A stretch of 64,000 nt of DNA, from NCBI GenBank assembly GCA_030041515.1, contig JASHNS010000086.1:40498-104497 (forward strand). The letters are read 5' to 3'. This document shows positions 25,584-34,734 of this stretch, in pieces. The translations under genes were made by a program, and so were the position numbers. The stretch is from Acidobacteriaceae bacterium. Lineage in GTDB: Bacteria; Acidobacteriota; Terriglobia; Terriglobales; Acidobacteriaceae. Numbering within the stretch: position 1 is the first letter of the stretch; the number at the start of each line of letters is the position of its first letter. The notes beneath the pieces were generated by a model. It ran no database searches. It was not told the origin of the DNA and saw only the letters and a list, made by a program, of their open reading frames with translations.

Positions 25584-26405
25584 ATGAAAAATCTGGCTTT
25601 TTGCTGGACGGTGGGAGTGGTGTTGTGCGCGGCGTGCGCAGGCGCAGGGGCGCAGGAGTATCCGCAACCGAACCAGAGCACGGCGGGAGCGCCGCAGGCG
25701 ACGCCGCTGGAAGCGATGCAGGCGGTGGAGGGACTGGACCGCTGGCGCGAGACGCTGGTTCCCATGTTCATGAACGACTATGGGGATCTGAGCCGGTATC
25801 GGGATGCGAACGCGAAGCTGGGGGATCCGAAGCCCGGTGAGCAGCGCGTGGTGTTCTTCGGGGATTCCATTACGGATATCTGGGATTTGAACAAGTATTT
25901 TCCGGGGAAGGGATATATCAACCGCGGGATCAGCGGGCAGACCACGGAGCAGATGCTGGTGCGGTTCCGGCAGGATGTGATCGACCTGCATCCGGCGGTG
26001 GTCGTGATTCTGGCAGGGACGAACGATATCGCAGGGAACACGGGGCCGGAGACGCTCGGACAGATTGAGGGCGACTTCGAGACGATGGTGGAGGTAGCGC
26101 GGGCGAATCGGATTCGCGTAGTGCTCTCGTCGCTGACCCCGGAGAACGGTACGCGGCCGGCGTGGACGACGTACACGGTGTTGCGTCCGCCCCCGGAGAT
26201 CGTCCAATTGAATGACTGGCTGGCGCGGTACTGCAAAGCAGACGGACTCGTGTATCTGGATTACTATTCGGCGATGGCGGACGCGCAGGGTCGAATGAAG
26301 CCGGAGCTGACGGGGGACGGGCTGCACCCGAGCCCGGCGGGGTTTGCGGTGATGGCGCCGCTGGCGGAGAGGGCGATCCGCGAGGCAGCTGGGGACAAGG
26401 AATAG
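25584..26405 (+). CDS. Secreted SGNH/GDSL hydrolase, likely carbohydrate esterase
   Basis: The protein has 273 residues. The signal peptide (FCWTVGVVLCAACAGAGAQ) is followed by an SGNH hydrolase domain: block I VVFFGDSITD (nucleophile Ser near residue 95), block II NRGISGQTT (Gly), block III LAGTNDIAGN (Asn) and block V DGLHPSPAG (Asp and His near residue 245). Such enzymes deacetylate sugars or xylan, or act on lipids. Its position next to the GH30 gene, and one gene away from a sugar-isomerase-like gene, suggests removal of acetyl groups from hemicellulose; that is inference. It is separated from the next gene by about 150 bases. Confidence 0.87.
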   Translation: MKNLAFCWTVGVVLCAACAGAGAQEYPQPNQSTAGAPQATPLEAMQAVEGLDRWRETLVPMFMNDYGDLSRYRDANAKLGDPKPGEQRVVFFGDSITDIWDLNKYFPGKGYINRGISGQTTEQMLVRFRQDVIDLHPAVVVILAGTNDIAGNTGPETLGQIEGDFETMVEVARANRIRVVLSSLTPENGTRPAWTTYTVLRPPPEIVQLNDWLARYCKADGLVYLDYYSAMADAQGRMKPELTGDGLHPSPAGFAVMAPLAERAIREAAGDKE

Positions 26406-26554
26406 GGGCGGCGTTGCGGGACTGGCGGCATCCATGGGCGCGGCAGAAATGCAGGTCCTTCGATTCCGCTGGTGCAAAAGAAGCGCGGACTCCGTTCAGG
26501 ATGACAGCTGAGTTATTTGAACTGACTTATGGAGCAGGAAGCAGGGAGCGGGTG

Positions 26555-27442
26555 ATGCTGACACGGCGGAGATTTCTGAGGAATGCTATGTCGCTGGCGC
26601 CGGCGGCGGCGTTGCGGGGGCGGCGCGCCTGGGCGCTGAAGCGGGTTCCGCTGGGCGTGCAGTTGTTTACGGTGCGCAAAGAGGCGGAGCAGAATCTGCC
26701 GCACGTGCTGGATCAGATCCGCAGGATCGGGTATGAGGAAGTGGAGACGTACGCGGGTATCTATACATTCTCCGCGGCAGCGCTGCGGCACATGATCGTG
26801 GATGCGGGGCTGCGCGTGCCGAGCGGCCACTTCAACTACGGCGATCTGGGGACGAGGTTCGAGTTCGCGACCGAGCTGGGGGTGGACTGGATGGTCTGTT
26901 CGATGATCCCGCCGGCGATGTGGGATTCGTTCAGCGGATTTCGGACAGCGGCGAAGCAGTTCAATGCGTGGGGGAAACAGGCGAAGGAATTCGGGCTGCG
27001 GTTTGCGTTCCACAATCACGACTATGAGTTTCGGCCGCTTGGATCGAAGGGTCTGCTTTCGGCCGGCACCGGGGTGACGGAACGCACAGGATACGACGTA
27101 CTGATGGCGGAGACCGATCCGGAGCTGGTGTTCTTCGAACTGGATGTTTATTGGGCGGCACAGGCAGGGCATGATCCGGCAGCGCTGATGAGGCTGCTGG
27201 GACCGCGGCTGAAACTGCTGCACCTGAAGGATCGGGCGGCGGGATTTCCGATTTCCTATGACATGGATCAGGGGTCGGGGCATTTTGAGCCGGTGGGCAA
27301 GGGAACTCTGGATTGGAGGGCGATTCTGGCGGAAGGCGAACGGCTGGGCGTGGAGCACTATTTTGTGGAGCAGGACCAGACGCAGGGACCGGCGATCGAC
27401 GCGGTGCGGGAGAGCTACCGGTACCTGAGCAAGCTGGTGTGA
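26555..27442 (+). CDS. Tat-exported sugar phosphate isomerase/epimerase-family protein
   Basis: The protein has 295 residues. It begins MLTRRRFLRNAMSLAPAAAL, a twin-arginine export signal, then a TIM-barrel of the xylose-isomerase-like (AP endonuclease 2) family: LGVQLFTVRKEAEQNL, HFNYGDLG, FAFHNHDYEF (metal-binding His), VFFELDVYWAAQAG, LLHLKDRAAG and the late GKGTLDWRAIL with VEQDQ. These residues form the usual divalent-metal site. Exported members of this family are common in acidobacteria and planctomycetes; substrates are mostly unknown. ATG 26555 is preferred (GGGAGCGGG upstream) over an upstream GTG at 26552 or a longer frame that reads through a repeat-like sequence. Confidence 0.85.
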   Translation: MLTRRRFLRNAMSLAPAAALRGRRAWALKRVPLGVQLFTVRKEAEQNLPHVLDQIRRIGYEEVETYAGIYTFSAAALRHMIVDAGLRVPSGHFNYGDLGTRFEFATELGVDWMVCSMIPPAMWDSFSGFRTAAKQFNAWGKQAKEFGLRFAFHNHDYEFRPLGSKGLLSAGTGVTERTGYDVLMAETDPELVFFELDVYWAAQAGHDPAALMRLLGPRLKLLHLKDRAAGFPISYDMDQGSGHFEPVGKGTLDWRAILAEGERLGVEHYFVEQDQTQGPAIDAVRESYRYLSKLV

Positions 27443-27652
27443 GCGGGACGGCCGACACGCTCACCCCGATCCGCGATCAAGCCGCGCATACGAGGGAGCA
27501 CCACTCGGCGTGTCAGGAAGCCGATGCAACTTCCCCACGCTGCCGCCGGCCGCGGATGACAGGGGTGGCGACCGGATAAGACTCAAAGCAGGGAAGCGCA
27601 CGGGATAAAATAAAAGGATGTTCCCAACCGCCGAGCGGAGACGCGGGCGCCT

Positions 27653-29596
27653 ATGATGCGCTTCTGGCGCCTGCTGGCGTATGCGCGCCGCTATGGCCTG
27701 CAGGCGATTTCCGCAGTCGTGCTGGCAGCGGGCGTGGGCGCGCTCGATGCGTACCGGGTGCTGCTGATTGGGCCGATCTTCGACAACGTCCTGAATCCGA
27801 ACGCGGCGACGACGCGGGCGAACCGGACCAATATGCTGGGCGCGATTGGGACGAGGTGGCACATCTCCGTCACGCCGCAAATGCTGGTTCCGCACTTCCT
27901 GCACCTGAGGAATGACTGGGCGGTGATTGCGTTCGCGTTTGTGGCGGCGACGCTGCTGAAGGGCATCTGCGACTACGGGGGAACGTACCTGGCGAATTAT
28001 GCCGGTTTTGGGATGATCACCGACATGCGGGACGACCTGTATGAAGCGATCCTGCGGCGCTCGGTTTCGTTCTTCCAGAAGCACACGACGGGGACGCTGC
28101 TGTCGGCGTTGATCAACGATATCGAGCGCGTGCAGTATGCGACGTCGACGATTCTGTCGGATTTCCTGCAGCAAATTTGCACGCTGATCTGCATGGTGGT
28201 GATTGTGATCGCGCTGGGTCACAGGCTGGCGTGGGTGTTGCCGGTGTTTGCGCTGGCCGCGGCGTGGTCGATCGTGCGGATTGGGCGGGACGTGCGGCGG
28301 ACCACACGCAAGGGCCAGGACAAGCTGGCGGATATCCAGAACATCCTGCACGAAACGATCACGGGGAACCGGATCGTGAAGGCGTTCAACATGGAGTTCT
28401 GGGAGCTGGTGCGGTTCCGGCAGGCGGCCAGGCGGCTGTTCCGGGCCAATCTTCGGGTGGTGCGGTCGCAGGCGATCACATCGCCGCTGATGGATTTTAT
28501 CGGCGCGGTGGCGATTGCGGCGTTGCTTTGGGTAGGACGGAACGAGATCGGGCACGGGGCGATGCAGGTGGGAACGTTCTTCGCCTTTATTGTGGCGCTG
28601 TTCAAGCTGTACGATCCGATCCGGCGATTTGGAACGTACTACAACAACTTCCAGCAGGCGGCGGGCGCCTCAGCGGCGATCTTTCAGTTCATCGACGAAC
28701 AGGATGAGGTGCAGGAGGCCAGGCATCCGCAGACGCTGAAGGCGTTTCGCAAGAGCATCGCGCTGGAAAACGTGAGCTTTAACTACAGCGAGCAGATCGC
28801 GAACGGCGAGGGACCGCGCGTGGTACTGGAAAATATCGACCTGACCATCCACCAGGGAGAAGTGGTGGCGCTGGTGGGGCCGAGCGGCGCGGGCAAATCG
28901 ACGCTGGTAAATCTGATCCCGCGGTTCTTCGACGTGACGGGCGGCCGGATCCTGATCGACGGCCACGACGTGCGGGAAGTGAGCCTGGCATCGCTGCGCG
29001 CGCAGATCGGGAAAGTGACGCAGGAAACGATTCTTTTCAACGATACGGTGCGAAACAACATCGCGTACGGACAGCCGGATGTGGCGTTTGCGCGCGTGGA
29101 GACGGCGGCCAGGGCAGCGCTGGCGCATGATTTTATTTTGAAAATGCCGGAAGGCTACGACACGGTGATCGGCGAGAAGGGATTCCGGTTGTCGGGTGGG
29201 GAGCGTCAGCGGCTGGCGATTGCGCGGGCGATCCTGAAGAATGCGCCGGTGCTGATTCTGGACGAGGCGACGTCGGCGCTGGACGCGGAGAGCGAGGCGC
29301 TGGTGCAGGAAGCGCTGGGGAATCTGATGGCGGGGCGGACGGTGATCGTGATTGCGCATCGGCTGTCGACGGTACGGCGGGCGACCCGGATTGCGGTGCT
29401 GGAGCAGGGGCGGATTACCGCGATTGGGTCGCATGACGAGCTGTTGCAGACGTCGCCGACGTATCAGAAGCTGTACCGGTTGCAGTTTATGGATATCGAG
29501 GGCAACGGAAATCACTCTGGAGCGGAAGCCGAGCCGGGAATTGCGCTTGCCGCCCACGGCACTGAGCCGGTGACCACGGGGAAAACACAACGATGA
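27653..29596 (+). CDS. MsbA-like ABC exporter, fused permease and ATPase
   Basis: The protein has 647 residues. The N-terminal 330 residues hold about six membrane helices with the ABC type-1 exporter fold (LRRSVSFFQKHTTGTLLSAL is the typical loop and ENTMHxG-like coupling segment). The C-terminal ATPase has Walker A GPSGAGKST (near 410), Q-loop KVTQETILF, signature LSGGERQRLA, Walker B VLILDEATSALD and switch His in VIAHRLS. It resembles lipid A/phospholipid flippase MsbA or a multidrug exporter. The last four bases overlap the yicC start (ATGA), indicating translational coupling. A C-terminal extension of about 35 residues is poorly conserved in appearance. Confidence 0.85.
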   Translation: MMRFWRLLAYARRYGLQAISAVVLAAGVGALDAYRVLLIGPIFDNVLNPNAATTRANRTNMLGAIGTRWHISVTPQMLVPHFLHLRNDWAVIAFAFVAATLLKGICDYGGTYLANYAGFGMITDMRDDLYEAILRRSVSFFQKHTTGTLLSALINDIERVQYATSTILSDFLQQICTLICMVVIVIALGHRLAWVLPVFALAAAWSIVRIGRDVRRTTRKGQDKLADIQNILHETITGNRIVKAFNMEFWELVRFRQAARRLFRANLRVVRSQAITSPLMDFIGAVAIAALLWVGRNEIGHGAMQVGTFFAFIVALFKLYDPIRRFGTYYNNFQQAAGASAAIFQFIDEQDEVQEARHPQTLKAFRKSIALENVSFNYSEQIANGEGPRVVLENIDLTIHQGEVVALVGPSGAGKSTLVNLIPRFFDVTGGRILIDGHDVREVSLASLRAQIGKVTQETILFNDTVRNNIAYGQPDVAFARVETAARAALAHDFILKMPEGYDTVIGEKGFRLSGGERQRLAIARAILKNAPVLILDEATSALDAESEALVQEALGNLMAGRTVIVIAHRLSTVRRATRIAVLEQGRITAIGSHDELLQTSPTYQKLYRLQFMDIEGNGNHSGAEAEPGIALAAHGTEPVTTGKTQR

Positions 29597-30519
29597 GCGC
29601 AAAGAGCAATGAGAAGCCCGCACAGCCGGTTTTTTCCATGACGGGTTATGCGCGGAGGAGCGGACGCGTGTCCGAAACGCTTGGCTTTACGCTGAGTCTG
29701 AAAAGCGTGAACCATCGCTTCCTGGATCTGCATCTGCGGCTGCCGGCCGGGGCTGAGGGGCTGGAGATGCAACTGCGGCGAGTGCTGAAAGAGAAGCTGC
29801 GGCGCGGACACGTGGAGGTGACGCTGAATCTGGAGCGGAGCCAGAAGGCCGAAGCGGGGTACGATCACGCGCTGGTGGCGGCGTATGTGGAGGCGTTTCG
29901 CGCGGCGGCCGAGGAGCATGGGTTGAGCGGGGAGCCGGATCTGAACGCGGTGTTCCGGCTGCCCGGCGTGCTGTTGGCCGAGGCGCACAGCGATGAAGGA
30001 GAGATGGCGGCTGTGGAAGCCGGGGCGCTGAAGGAGATCGATGCTCTGGTAGCGGCGCTGAATGCGATGCGCGAGCAGGAAGGCGCAGCGCTGGCGGCGG
30101 AGTTGCGGGCAGGAATGGAGCGTCTGCGCAAGCTGGTGGACGAGGCGGCGCTGCTGCGGGAGGATGTGCAGAAGCTCTACTTCGAGCGGCTGTCGCAGCG
30201 GCTGAAAACCATGGTGGACGGCGATTTCAGCCAGGAGCGGATTTTGCAGGAAGCGGCGCTGATTGCGGACCGGAGCGACGTGGAAGAAGAAGTGACGAGG
30301 CTGCGGACGCACCTTTCGCACTTTACCGGGCTGCTGGACGAAGGCGGCGAGGTCGGCAAGAAGCTGGATTTTCTGCTCCAGGAGATGAATCGCGAGGCGA
30401 ATACGCTTCTGTCGAAGACGAGCGGCGTGGCCGGGAACGGGACGCGCGTAACGGAGGCGGGGCTGGGGATGAAGGCGGAGATCGAGAAGGCGCGGGAGCA
30501 GGTGCAGAATCTGGAGTAA
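29593..30519 (+). CDS. yicC: YicC-family endoribonuclease
   Basis: The protein has 308 residues. After a short tail it has FSMTGYARRSG, then LSLKSVNHRFLDLHLRLP, the family hallmark, and the C-terminal half ends in LLDEGGEVGKKLDFLLQEMN and the helix NREANTLLSKTSG, then IEKAREQVQNLE. YicC proteins are metal-dependent endoribonucleases linked to RNA turnover. It is coupled to the upstream ABC gene and followed, after 92 bases, by gmk, a gene pair conserved in many bacteria. Confidence 0.92.
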   Translation: MSAKSNEKPAQPVFSMTGYARRSGRVSETLGFTLSLKSVNHRFLDLHLRLPAGAEGLEMQLRRVLKEKLRRGHVEVTLNLERSQKAEAGYDHALVAAYVEAFRAAAEEHGLSGEPDLNAVFRLPGVLLAEAHSDEGEMAAVEAGALKEIDALVAALNAMREQEGAALAAELRAGMERLRKLVDEAALLREDVQKLYFERLSQRLKTMVDGDFSQERILQEAALIADRSDVEEEVTRLRTHLSHFTGLLDEGGEVGKKLDFLLQEMNREANTLLSKTSGVAGNGTRVTEAGLGMKAEIEKAREQVQNLE

Positions 30520-30611
30520 GGCAGCGTGTAGGGGATGGGGTGTAGGGTGCAGCGCGCGATGCGGGGCACAGAGCCTTCGGAGAAGAGCTCAGGCCGGGTG
30601 AGAGGGAAAGA

Positions 30612-31328
30612 TTGTTGGAGGAAAGAGGACGCTTGGCGGGAATTCTGTTCATTATTTCAGCGCCGTCGGGGTCGGGGAAGTCGACCATCGTGAATCAGCT
30701 GCGGTCGCTGGTGGCGGGGCTGGAGTTTTCGGTTTCGTGGACGACGCGGGGGCCGCGGGGATCGGAGGTGGATTCGCGGGAGTATCACTTTACGACGCGC
30801 GAGTACTTCGAGGAGATGATCCGGAACGGCGAGTTTCTGGAGCATGCTGAGGTGTTCGGAGCGTTGTACGGCACGGCGCGCAGCACGCTGCGGGCGGCTT
30901 TCGCCCAGGGAAGGGATCTGCTGCTGGATATCGATGTGCAGGGCGCGGCGCAGGTGCGGCAGAAGTGCCCGGAAGCTGTGTCGATTTTCCTGATGCCGCC
31001 GTCGCCGGAGGTGCTGGCGACGCGGCTGCGGAATCGCAGCCGCGCGGAAGGAGACGCGAACGAGAAGAAGATCGAGCGGCGGCTGGCGAAGGCGAAGCAG
31101 GAGATTGAGAATTACCGGGAATATGACTATATTCTCGTCAACGACGTTCTGGACCGGGCCGTAGAAGAAATGGCGGCGATTGTGGCGGCCGAGCGCATCC
31201 GGCGAAACGGAGCCAACGGCACCCCGGATGGTCAGCGGGCGCTGGAACTTGCGGAGCGATGCCGCACGGCGAACTCTGAGGACAGAATTCGTCCGGTGCT
31301 GGAGGCGTTTGGAGTGAGGAAAGAATAG
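30612..31328 (+). CDS. gmk: Guanylate kinase
   Basis: The protein has 238 residues, a little longer than E. coli Gmk because of a C-terminal extension. Phosphate loop FIISAPSGSGKSTIV, GMP-binding SWTTRGPRGSEVDSREYHF, LDIDVQGAAQV and the lid SRAEGD are all visible. It converts GMP to GDP with ATP. TTG at 30612 follows GAGGGAAAG; no in-frame ATG is upstream of the phosphate loop. It is the middle gene of yicC-gmk-rpoZ-coaBC, which couples nucleotide, RNA polymerase and coenzyme A functions. Confidence 0.93.
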   Translation: MLEERGRLAGILFIISAPSGSGKSTIVNQLRSLVAGLEFSVSWTTRGPRGSEVDSREYHFTTREYFEEMIRNGEFLEHAEVFGALYGTARSTLRAAFAQGRDLLLDIDVQGAAQVRQKCPEAVSIFLMPPSPEVLATRLRNRSRAEGDANEKKIERRLAKAKQEIENYREYDYILVNDVLDRAVEEMAAIVAAERIRRNGANGTPDGQRALELAERCRTANSEDRIRPVLEAFGVRKE

Positions 31329-31372
31329 CTGGTCCGAGGAGCACGACCTAAGTTGGACGCGGAGGAGCAGGC

Positions 31373-31606
31373 ATGAGCATCGAACAGGAGTTCGACAGCA
31401 ATTTCCGGTACGTGCTGGTAGCGGCGCGGCGGGCACGGCAACTGCAGAACGGAGCGGAGCCGCTCGTGAACGCCAAGTCGCGGAAGGCCTGCCGCGTGGC
31501 GCAGGACGAGATCGCGGCAGGCAAGATTGCCTACGTGAAGCCGGATGATGCGAAGGTGCTGAAACCGGAGGTGGAAGCGCCGGACGTGCCGAGGTTTGTG
31601 TCGTAG
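31373..31606 (+). CDS. rpoZ: RNA polymerase omega subunit
   Basis: The protein has 77 residues, which is typical. It contains the conserved FRYVLVAARRARQL with VNAKSRKACRVAQDEI, matching the omega motif that contacts beta-prime. The position after gmk is classic for rpoZ. Role: assembly and stability of RNA polymerase and a ppGpp site in some bacteria. A ribosome site GGAGGAGCAGGC lies upstream of the ATG. Confidence 0.9.
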   Translation: MSIEQEFDSNFRYVLVAARRARQLQNGAEPLVNAKSRKACRVAQDEIAAGKIAYVKPDDAKVLKPEVEAPDVPRFVS

Positions 31607-31725
31607 GGCAGCAGTCAGTGAACAGGAGTCAGTAATCAGCATCCCCACCCTGTCTGCGATGCAGGGAAGGGTGAGGCACCCGGTTGTTTGGCCAGCATCC
31701 ACTTTTCCAGCAGTAAACTGTCTCT

Positions 31726-32967
31726 ATGAAGGTCACGGTCGGCGTGTGCGGCGGCATTGCCGCGTATAAAGCTGCAGAAGTGGTGCGCTCTCTGCAAAAG
31801 CAGGCACTGGATGTGCACGTGGTGATGACCGAGGCGGCTCAGAAGTTTGTTCAGCCGCTGACCTTTGCCGCGCTGACGGGACATCGCGTGATTACCGGGT
31901 TCTGGGACGGTGCCGATGAGCCGGGCGCGGATGCCGCGTCGGCGATTGAGCACATGGATGCAGCGCAGACGACGGACGCGCTGGTTGTGGCTCCGGCGAC
32001 AGCGAACACGCTGGCGAAATTTGCGCATGGAATTGCCGACGACTTTCTGAGCGCGCTGTATCTGGCGACAACGGCGCCGGTGATTGTGGCTCCGGCGATG
32101 AACGTGAACATGTGGGAGCATGCGGCGACGCAGGCGAATGTGGAGACGCTGGCCGCGCGCAATGTCCGCATGGTTGCGCCGGATTCCGGATACCTGGCGT
32201 GCGGGATGATTGGCGCGGGACGGCTGGCGGAGACGGACGCGATTGTGGACGCGGTGCTGGGCGTGCTGGGGCACCGCAACGACCTGGCGGGCGAGACGGT
32301 GCTGGTGACAGCGGGCGGCACGCGGGAGGCGCTCGATCCAGTGCGGTTCCTGGGGAATCGGTCAAGCGGCAAGATGGGCTACGCGATGGCCGAGGCGGCG
32401 CAGCGGCGCGGGGCGCGGGTGATTCTGGTGACGGCGCCGACGGCGCTGCGGGCTCCGGCGCATGTCGAAGTGGTTCCAGTGATTACGACGGAAGAGATGC
32501 GGCGCGCGGTGCTGGGCCGTCTGGATCAGACGACGATTGTGATTAAGGCGGCGGCGGTAGCCGATTACCGGCCGCGCGTGCAGGCCGACCAGAAACTGCG
32601 GCGGAGCGGGCCGCTGACCCTGGAGCTGGAACCGACGCAGGACATTCTGGCGGAAGTGGCAGGGCTGCGGCGTCCGGGAATGCTGGTGGTCGGGTTCGCG
32701 GCGGAGACGCAGGATGCCGTAGCGCATGGACGCGACAAGCTGCTACGCAAGGGCGCGGATGCGATTGTGCTGAATGACGTGTCGCGCGAGGGGATTGGAT
32801 TCGACGCGGATCGGAATGCCGTGACGTTTCTGACTCGCGATCGCGCGATGGAGCTGCCGGAGATGCGGAAACGCGAACTCGCCGATCACATTCTGGATGA
32901 GATTTTGACGTTGCGGCGCCCGCGGAAGGTGATGGATGAAGCCGACGTGCCGGTGAGCGGGGATTAG
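31726..32967 (+). CDS. coaBC: Bifunctional phosphopantothenoylcysteine decarboxylase / phosphopantothenate-cysteine ligase
   Basis: The protein has 413 residues. Residues 1-185 are the flavin decarboxylase CoaC: GVCGGIAAYKAAEV, the FMN-binding PATANTLAKFAHGIADD, PAMNVNMWEH, and LACGMIGAGRLAE, which carries the active-site Cys. Residues 190-405 are CoaB: VTAGGTREALDPVRF, SGKMGYAMAEAA, KAAAVADYRP and the FAAETQD segment. Together they turn 4'-phosphopantothenate plus cysteine into 4'-phosphopantetheine for coenzyme A. It ends 5 bases before the glycosylase start. Confidence 0.95.
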   Translation: MKVTVGVCGGIAAYKAAEVVRSLQKQALDVHVVMTEAAQKFVQPLTFAALTGHRVITGFWDGADEPGADAASAIEHMDAAQTTDALVVAPATANTLAKFAHGIADDFLSALYLATTAPVIVAPAMNVNMWEHAATQANVETLAARNVRMVAPDSGYLACGMIGAGRLAETDAIVDAVLGVLGHRNDLAGETVLVTAGGTREALDPVRFLGNRSSGKMGYAMAEAAQRRGARVILVTAPTALRAPAHVEVVPVITTEEMRRAVLGRLDQTTIVIKAAAVADYRPRVQADQKLRRSGPLTLELEPTQDILAEVAGLRRPGMLVVGFAAETQDAVAHGRDKLLRKGADAIVLNDVSREGIGFDADRNAVTFLTRDRAMELPEMRKRELADHILDEILTLRRPRKVMDEADVPVSGD

Positions 32968-32972
32968 CGCGC

Positions 32973-33788
32973 GTGCGACGGCTGGCTCCGCAAACCGAAG
33001 AGGCGGTGCGGGCGCGGATCGGGTATTTTCGCGACCTGGGCATCTTCGACTTCTACCGGCGGGACTGCGCGTCCGGCGAAACTTCTTTAGCAGATGAGCC
33101 TGAATTAGAACTCGCGGCCGAGGAGGCTGCGCCGGAGAGCCCGACGATGCCTCGAGCCGCAGGTCCTGTCCCATCGCTGTCGATATTGGAAGAACGCGGT
33201 GCGCCGGTGGCGCCGAAGGACAAAACGGCCGCGCTGGAGGCAATCCGCGAGGAGTTGCGGGACTGCCAGCGGTGTCCGCTTGCGAAGCTGGGGCGGCACA
33301 CGATCGTGTTCGGCGATGGCGACGCGAACGCGCGGCTGATGTTTGTGGGCGAAGGCCCGGGCGCGGACGAGGACGCGCAGGGGCTGCCGTTTGTGGGGCG
33401 CGCCGGGCAGTTGCTGAACAACATGATTGCGGCGATGGGGCTGAAGCGCGAGGAGGTCTACATCGCCAACATTGTGAAGTGCCGGCCTCCGCAGAATCGC
33501 GTGCCCGAGCCGGAGGAAGCGCATACCTGCTCGCCGTTTCTCTTTCGTCAGATCGATGTGATCCGGCCAGAAGTGATTGTGGCGCTGGGGTCGACGGCGG
33601 CGACGTATCTGCTGGGCGCGAAGAGCCCGCTGGCGGGGCTGCGCGGTCGGGTGCACAGTTTCCACGGCTCGAAGCTGATCGTGACGTATCACCCGGCGTA
33701 TTTGCTGCGCGATCCGAACCAGAAGAAGGCGGCGTGGGCGGATTTGCAGATCGCGATGCGGGAACTGGGGCTGAAGAAAAGCAGCTAA
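32973..33788 (+). CDS. Family 4 uracil-DNA glycosylase (iron-sulfur)
   Basis: The protein has 271 residues. After an acidic linker of about 80 residues the UDG4 domain begins with LRDCQRCPLAK (two cluster cysteines); further cysteines lie in VKCRPPQ and AHTCSPFL. Catalytic phrases GEGPGADEDAQGLPFVGRAG and VTYHPAYLLR match the family. It removes uracil from DNA. GTG 32973 follows coaBC closely. The N-terminal tail (first 30 residues: QTEEAVRARIGYFRDLGIFDFYRRD) is common to longer forms in this phylum. Confidence 0.92.
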   Translation: MRRLAPQTEEAVRARIGYFRDLGIFDFYRRDCASGETSLADEPELELAAEEAAPESPTMPRAAGPVPSLSILEERGAPVAPKDKTAALEAIREELRDCQRCPLAKLGRHTIVFGDGDANARLMFVGEGPGADEDAQGLPFVGRAGQLLNNMIAAMGLKREEVYIANIVKCRPPQNRVPEPEEAHTCSPFLFRQIDVIRPEVIVALGSTAATYLLGAKSPLAGLRGRVHSFHGSKLIVTYHPAYLLRDPNQKKAAWADLQIAMRELGLKKSS

Positions 33789-33827
33789 GAGACGGCCAGC
33801 TAAGGTTCGGTCAGCTAAGAACCGGCC
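33783..33827. repeat. Three tandem 15-base repeats after the glycosylase gene
   Basis: AGCTAAGAGACGGCC, AGCTAAGGTTCGGTC and AGCTAAGAACCGGCC follow directly in tandem, then a partial AGCGGAG. The first copy contains the glycosylase stop codon. Confidence 0.6.
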
Positions 33828-33855
33828 AGCGGAGAATCTGCTACTGACAGAGAAG

Positions 33856-33884
33856 AGGCCAGCGAGCGGATGATTCGCTGGCCT
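33856..33884. terminator. Bidirectional terminator between the glycosylase and SDR genes
   Basis: Perfect 10-base arms (AGGCCAGCGA and TCGCTGGCCT) with a 9-base loop between two convergent genes; tails are only moderately T-rich on either side. Confidence 0.6.
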
Positions 33885-33898
33885 TGTTGCGTCTTCAG

Positions 33899-34636
33899 CT
33901 ACCAGGGGAGGGCGTCGTTCATGTGGAAGTAGCCGCCGGTGGGACCGTCGTCGGGGAGGGTGGCGAGGCGGACGCTGGTTTTGGCGCCGTCGGAGATTTC
34001 CATGGGAGCGGCGCTGGTGCCCATGTCGGTTTTCACCCAGCCAGGATGCGCGGAGTTGACTTTGATCTTCGTGTCTTTCAACTCGTGGGCGAGGTGAACG
34101 GTGAAGGAATTGAGCGCAGCCTTGGAGGCGTCGTAGGCGAAGGCCTTGGCGTCGTAGATGGGCGAGCCGGGCGTCGCGTGGAGGGTGAGCGATCCGAGGA
34201 TGCTGGAGAGGTTGACGATGCGGCCGGCGGGCGATTTGCGAAGGAGCGGCAGCAGCGTCTGCGTGATCTGGATGGCTCCGAAGAAATTCGTGTCGAAGGT
34301 GTCGTGGAGGACTTCGGCGGAGGTGGTGCTGGTCTTGTTGCCGCCCATGAAGTTCTCGAGCGAAATGCCGGCGTTGTTCACGAGGATATCGAGGCGGCCG
34401 TAGCGCTTGTTGAGGTAGTCGTAGGTGGCCTGGTAGTCGGCGGGGTTGGTCACGTCGAAGCGGATGGCTTCAGCGGAGATGCCTTCGGATTTGAGTTTCT
34501 GTGCGGCGGCGACGCCCTTCTCGAGATCGCGCGAGCCGAGGACGACGGCGATGCCGAGTTTGCCGAGCTGGCGGGCGGTTTCGAGGCCGAGCCCTTTGTT
34601 GGCTCCGGTGATGAAGGCGACTTTCTGTTGCGACAT
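33899..34636 (-). CDS. Short-chain dehydrogenase/reductase
   Basis: The protein has 245 residues, a classical SDR. Cofactor motif ITGANKGLGLETA, LVNNAGIS, catalytic Ser in IVNLSSILGS and the catalytic Tyr/Lys in YDASKAALN are present; SAHPGWVKTDMG follows. Substrate is unknown; the sequence is closest in style to carbonyl-reductase-like SDRs, judged by the insert between the NNAG motif and the catalytic Ser (NKTSTTSAEV). ATG 34636 is preceded by a GGAGGGATTC ribosome site. No metabolic partner is adjacent. Confidence 0.88.
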   Translation of the reverse strand: MSQQKVAFITGANKGLGLETARQLGKLGIAVVLGSRDLEKGVAAAQKLKSEGISAEAIRFDVTNPADYQATYDYLNKRYGRLDILVNNAGISLENFMGGNKTSTTSAEVLHDTFDTNFFGAIQITQTLLPLLRKSPAGRIVNLSSILGSLTLHATPGSPIYDAKAFAYDASKAALNSFTVHLAHELKDTKIKVNSAHPGWVKTDMGTSAAPMEISDGAKTSVRLATLPDDGPTGGYFHMNDALPW

Positions 34637-34734
34637 GAATCCCTCCTGGGGTGGTTATCTGATTCACTGGAGGGCCGGGGGATTCCGATTTTTCACCACA
34701 GGGAGCGCGGAAAGCACGGGAGGAATTTGGGAGA

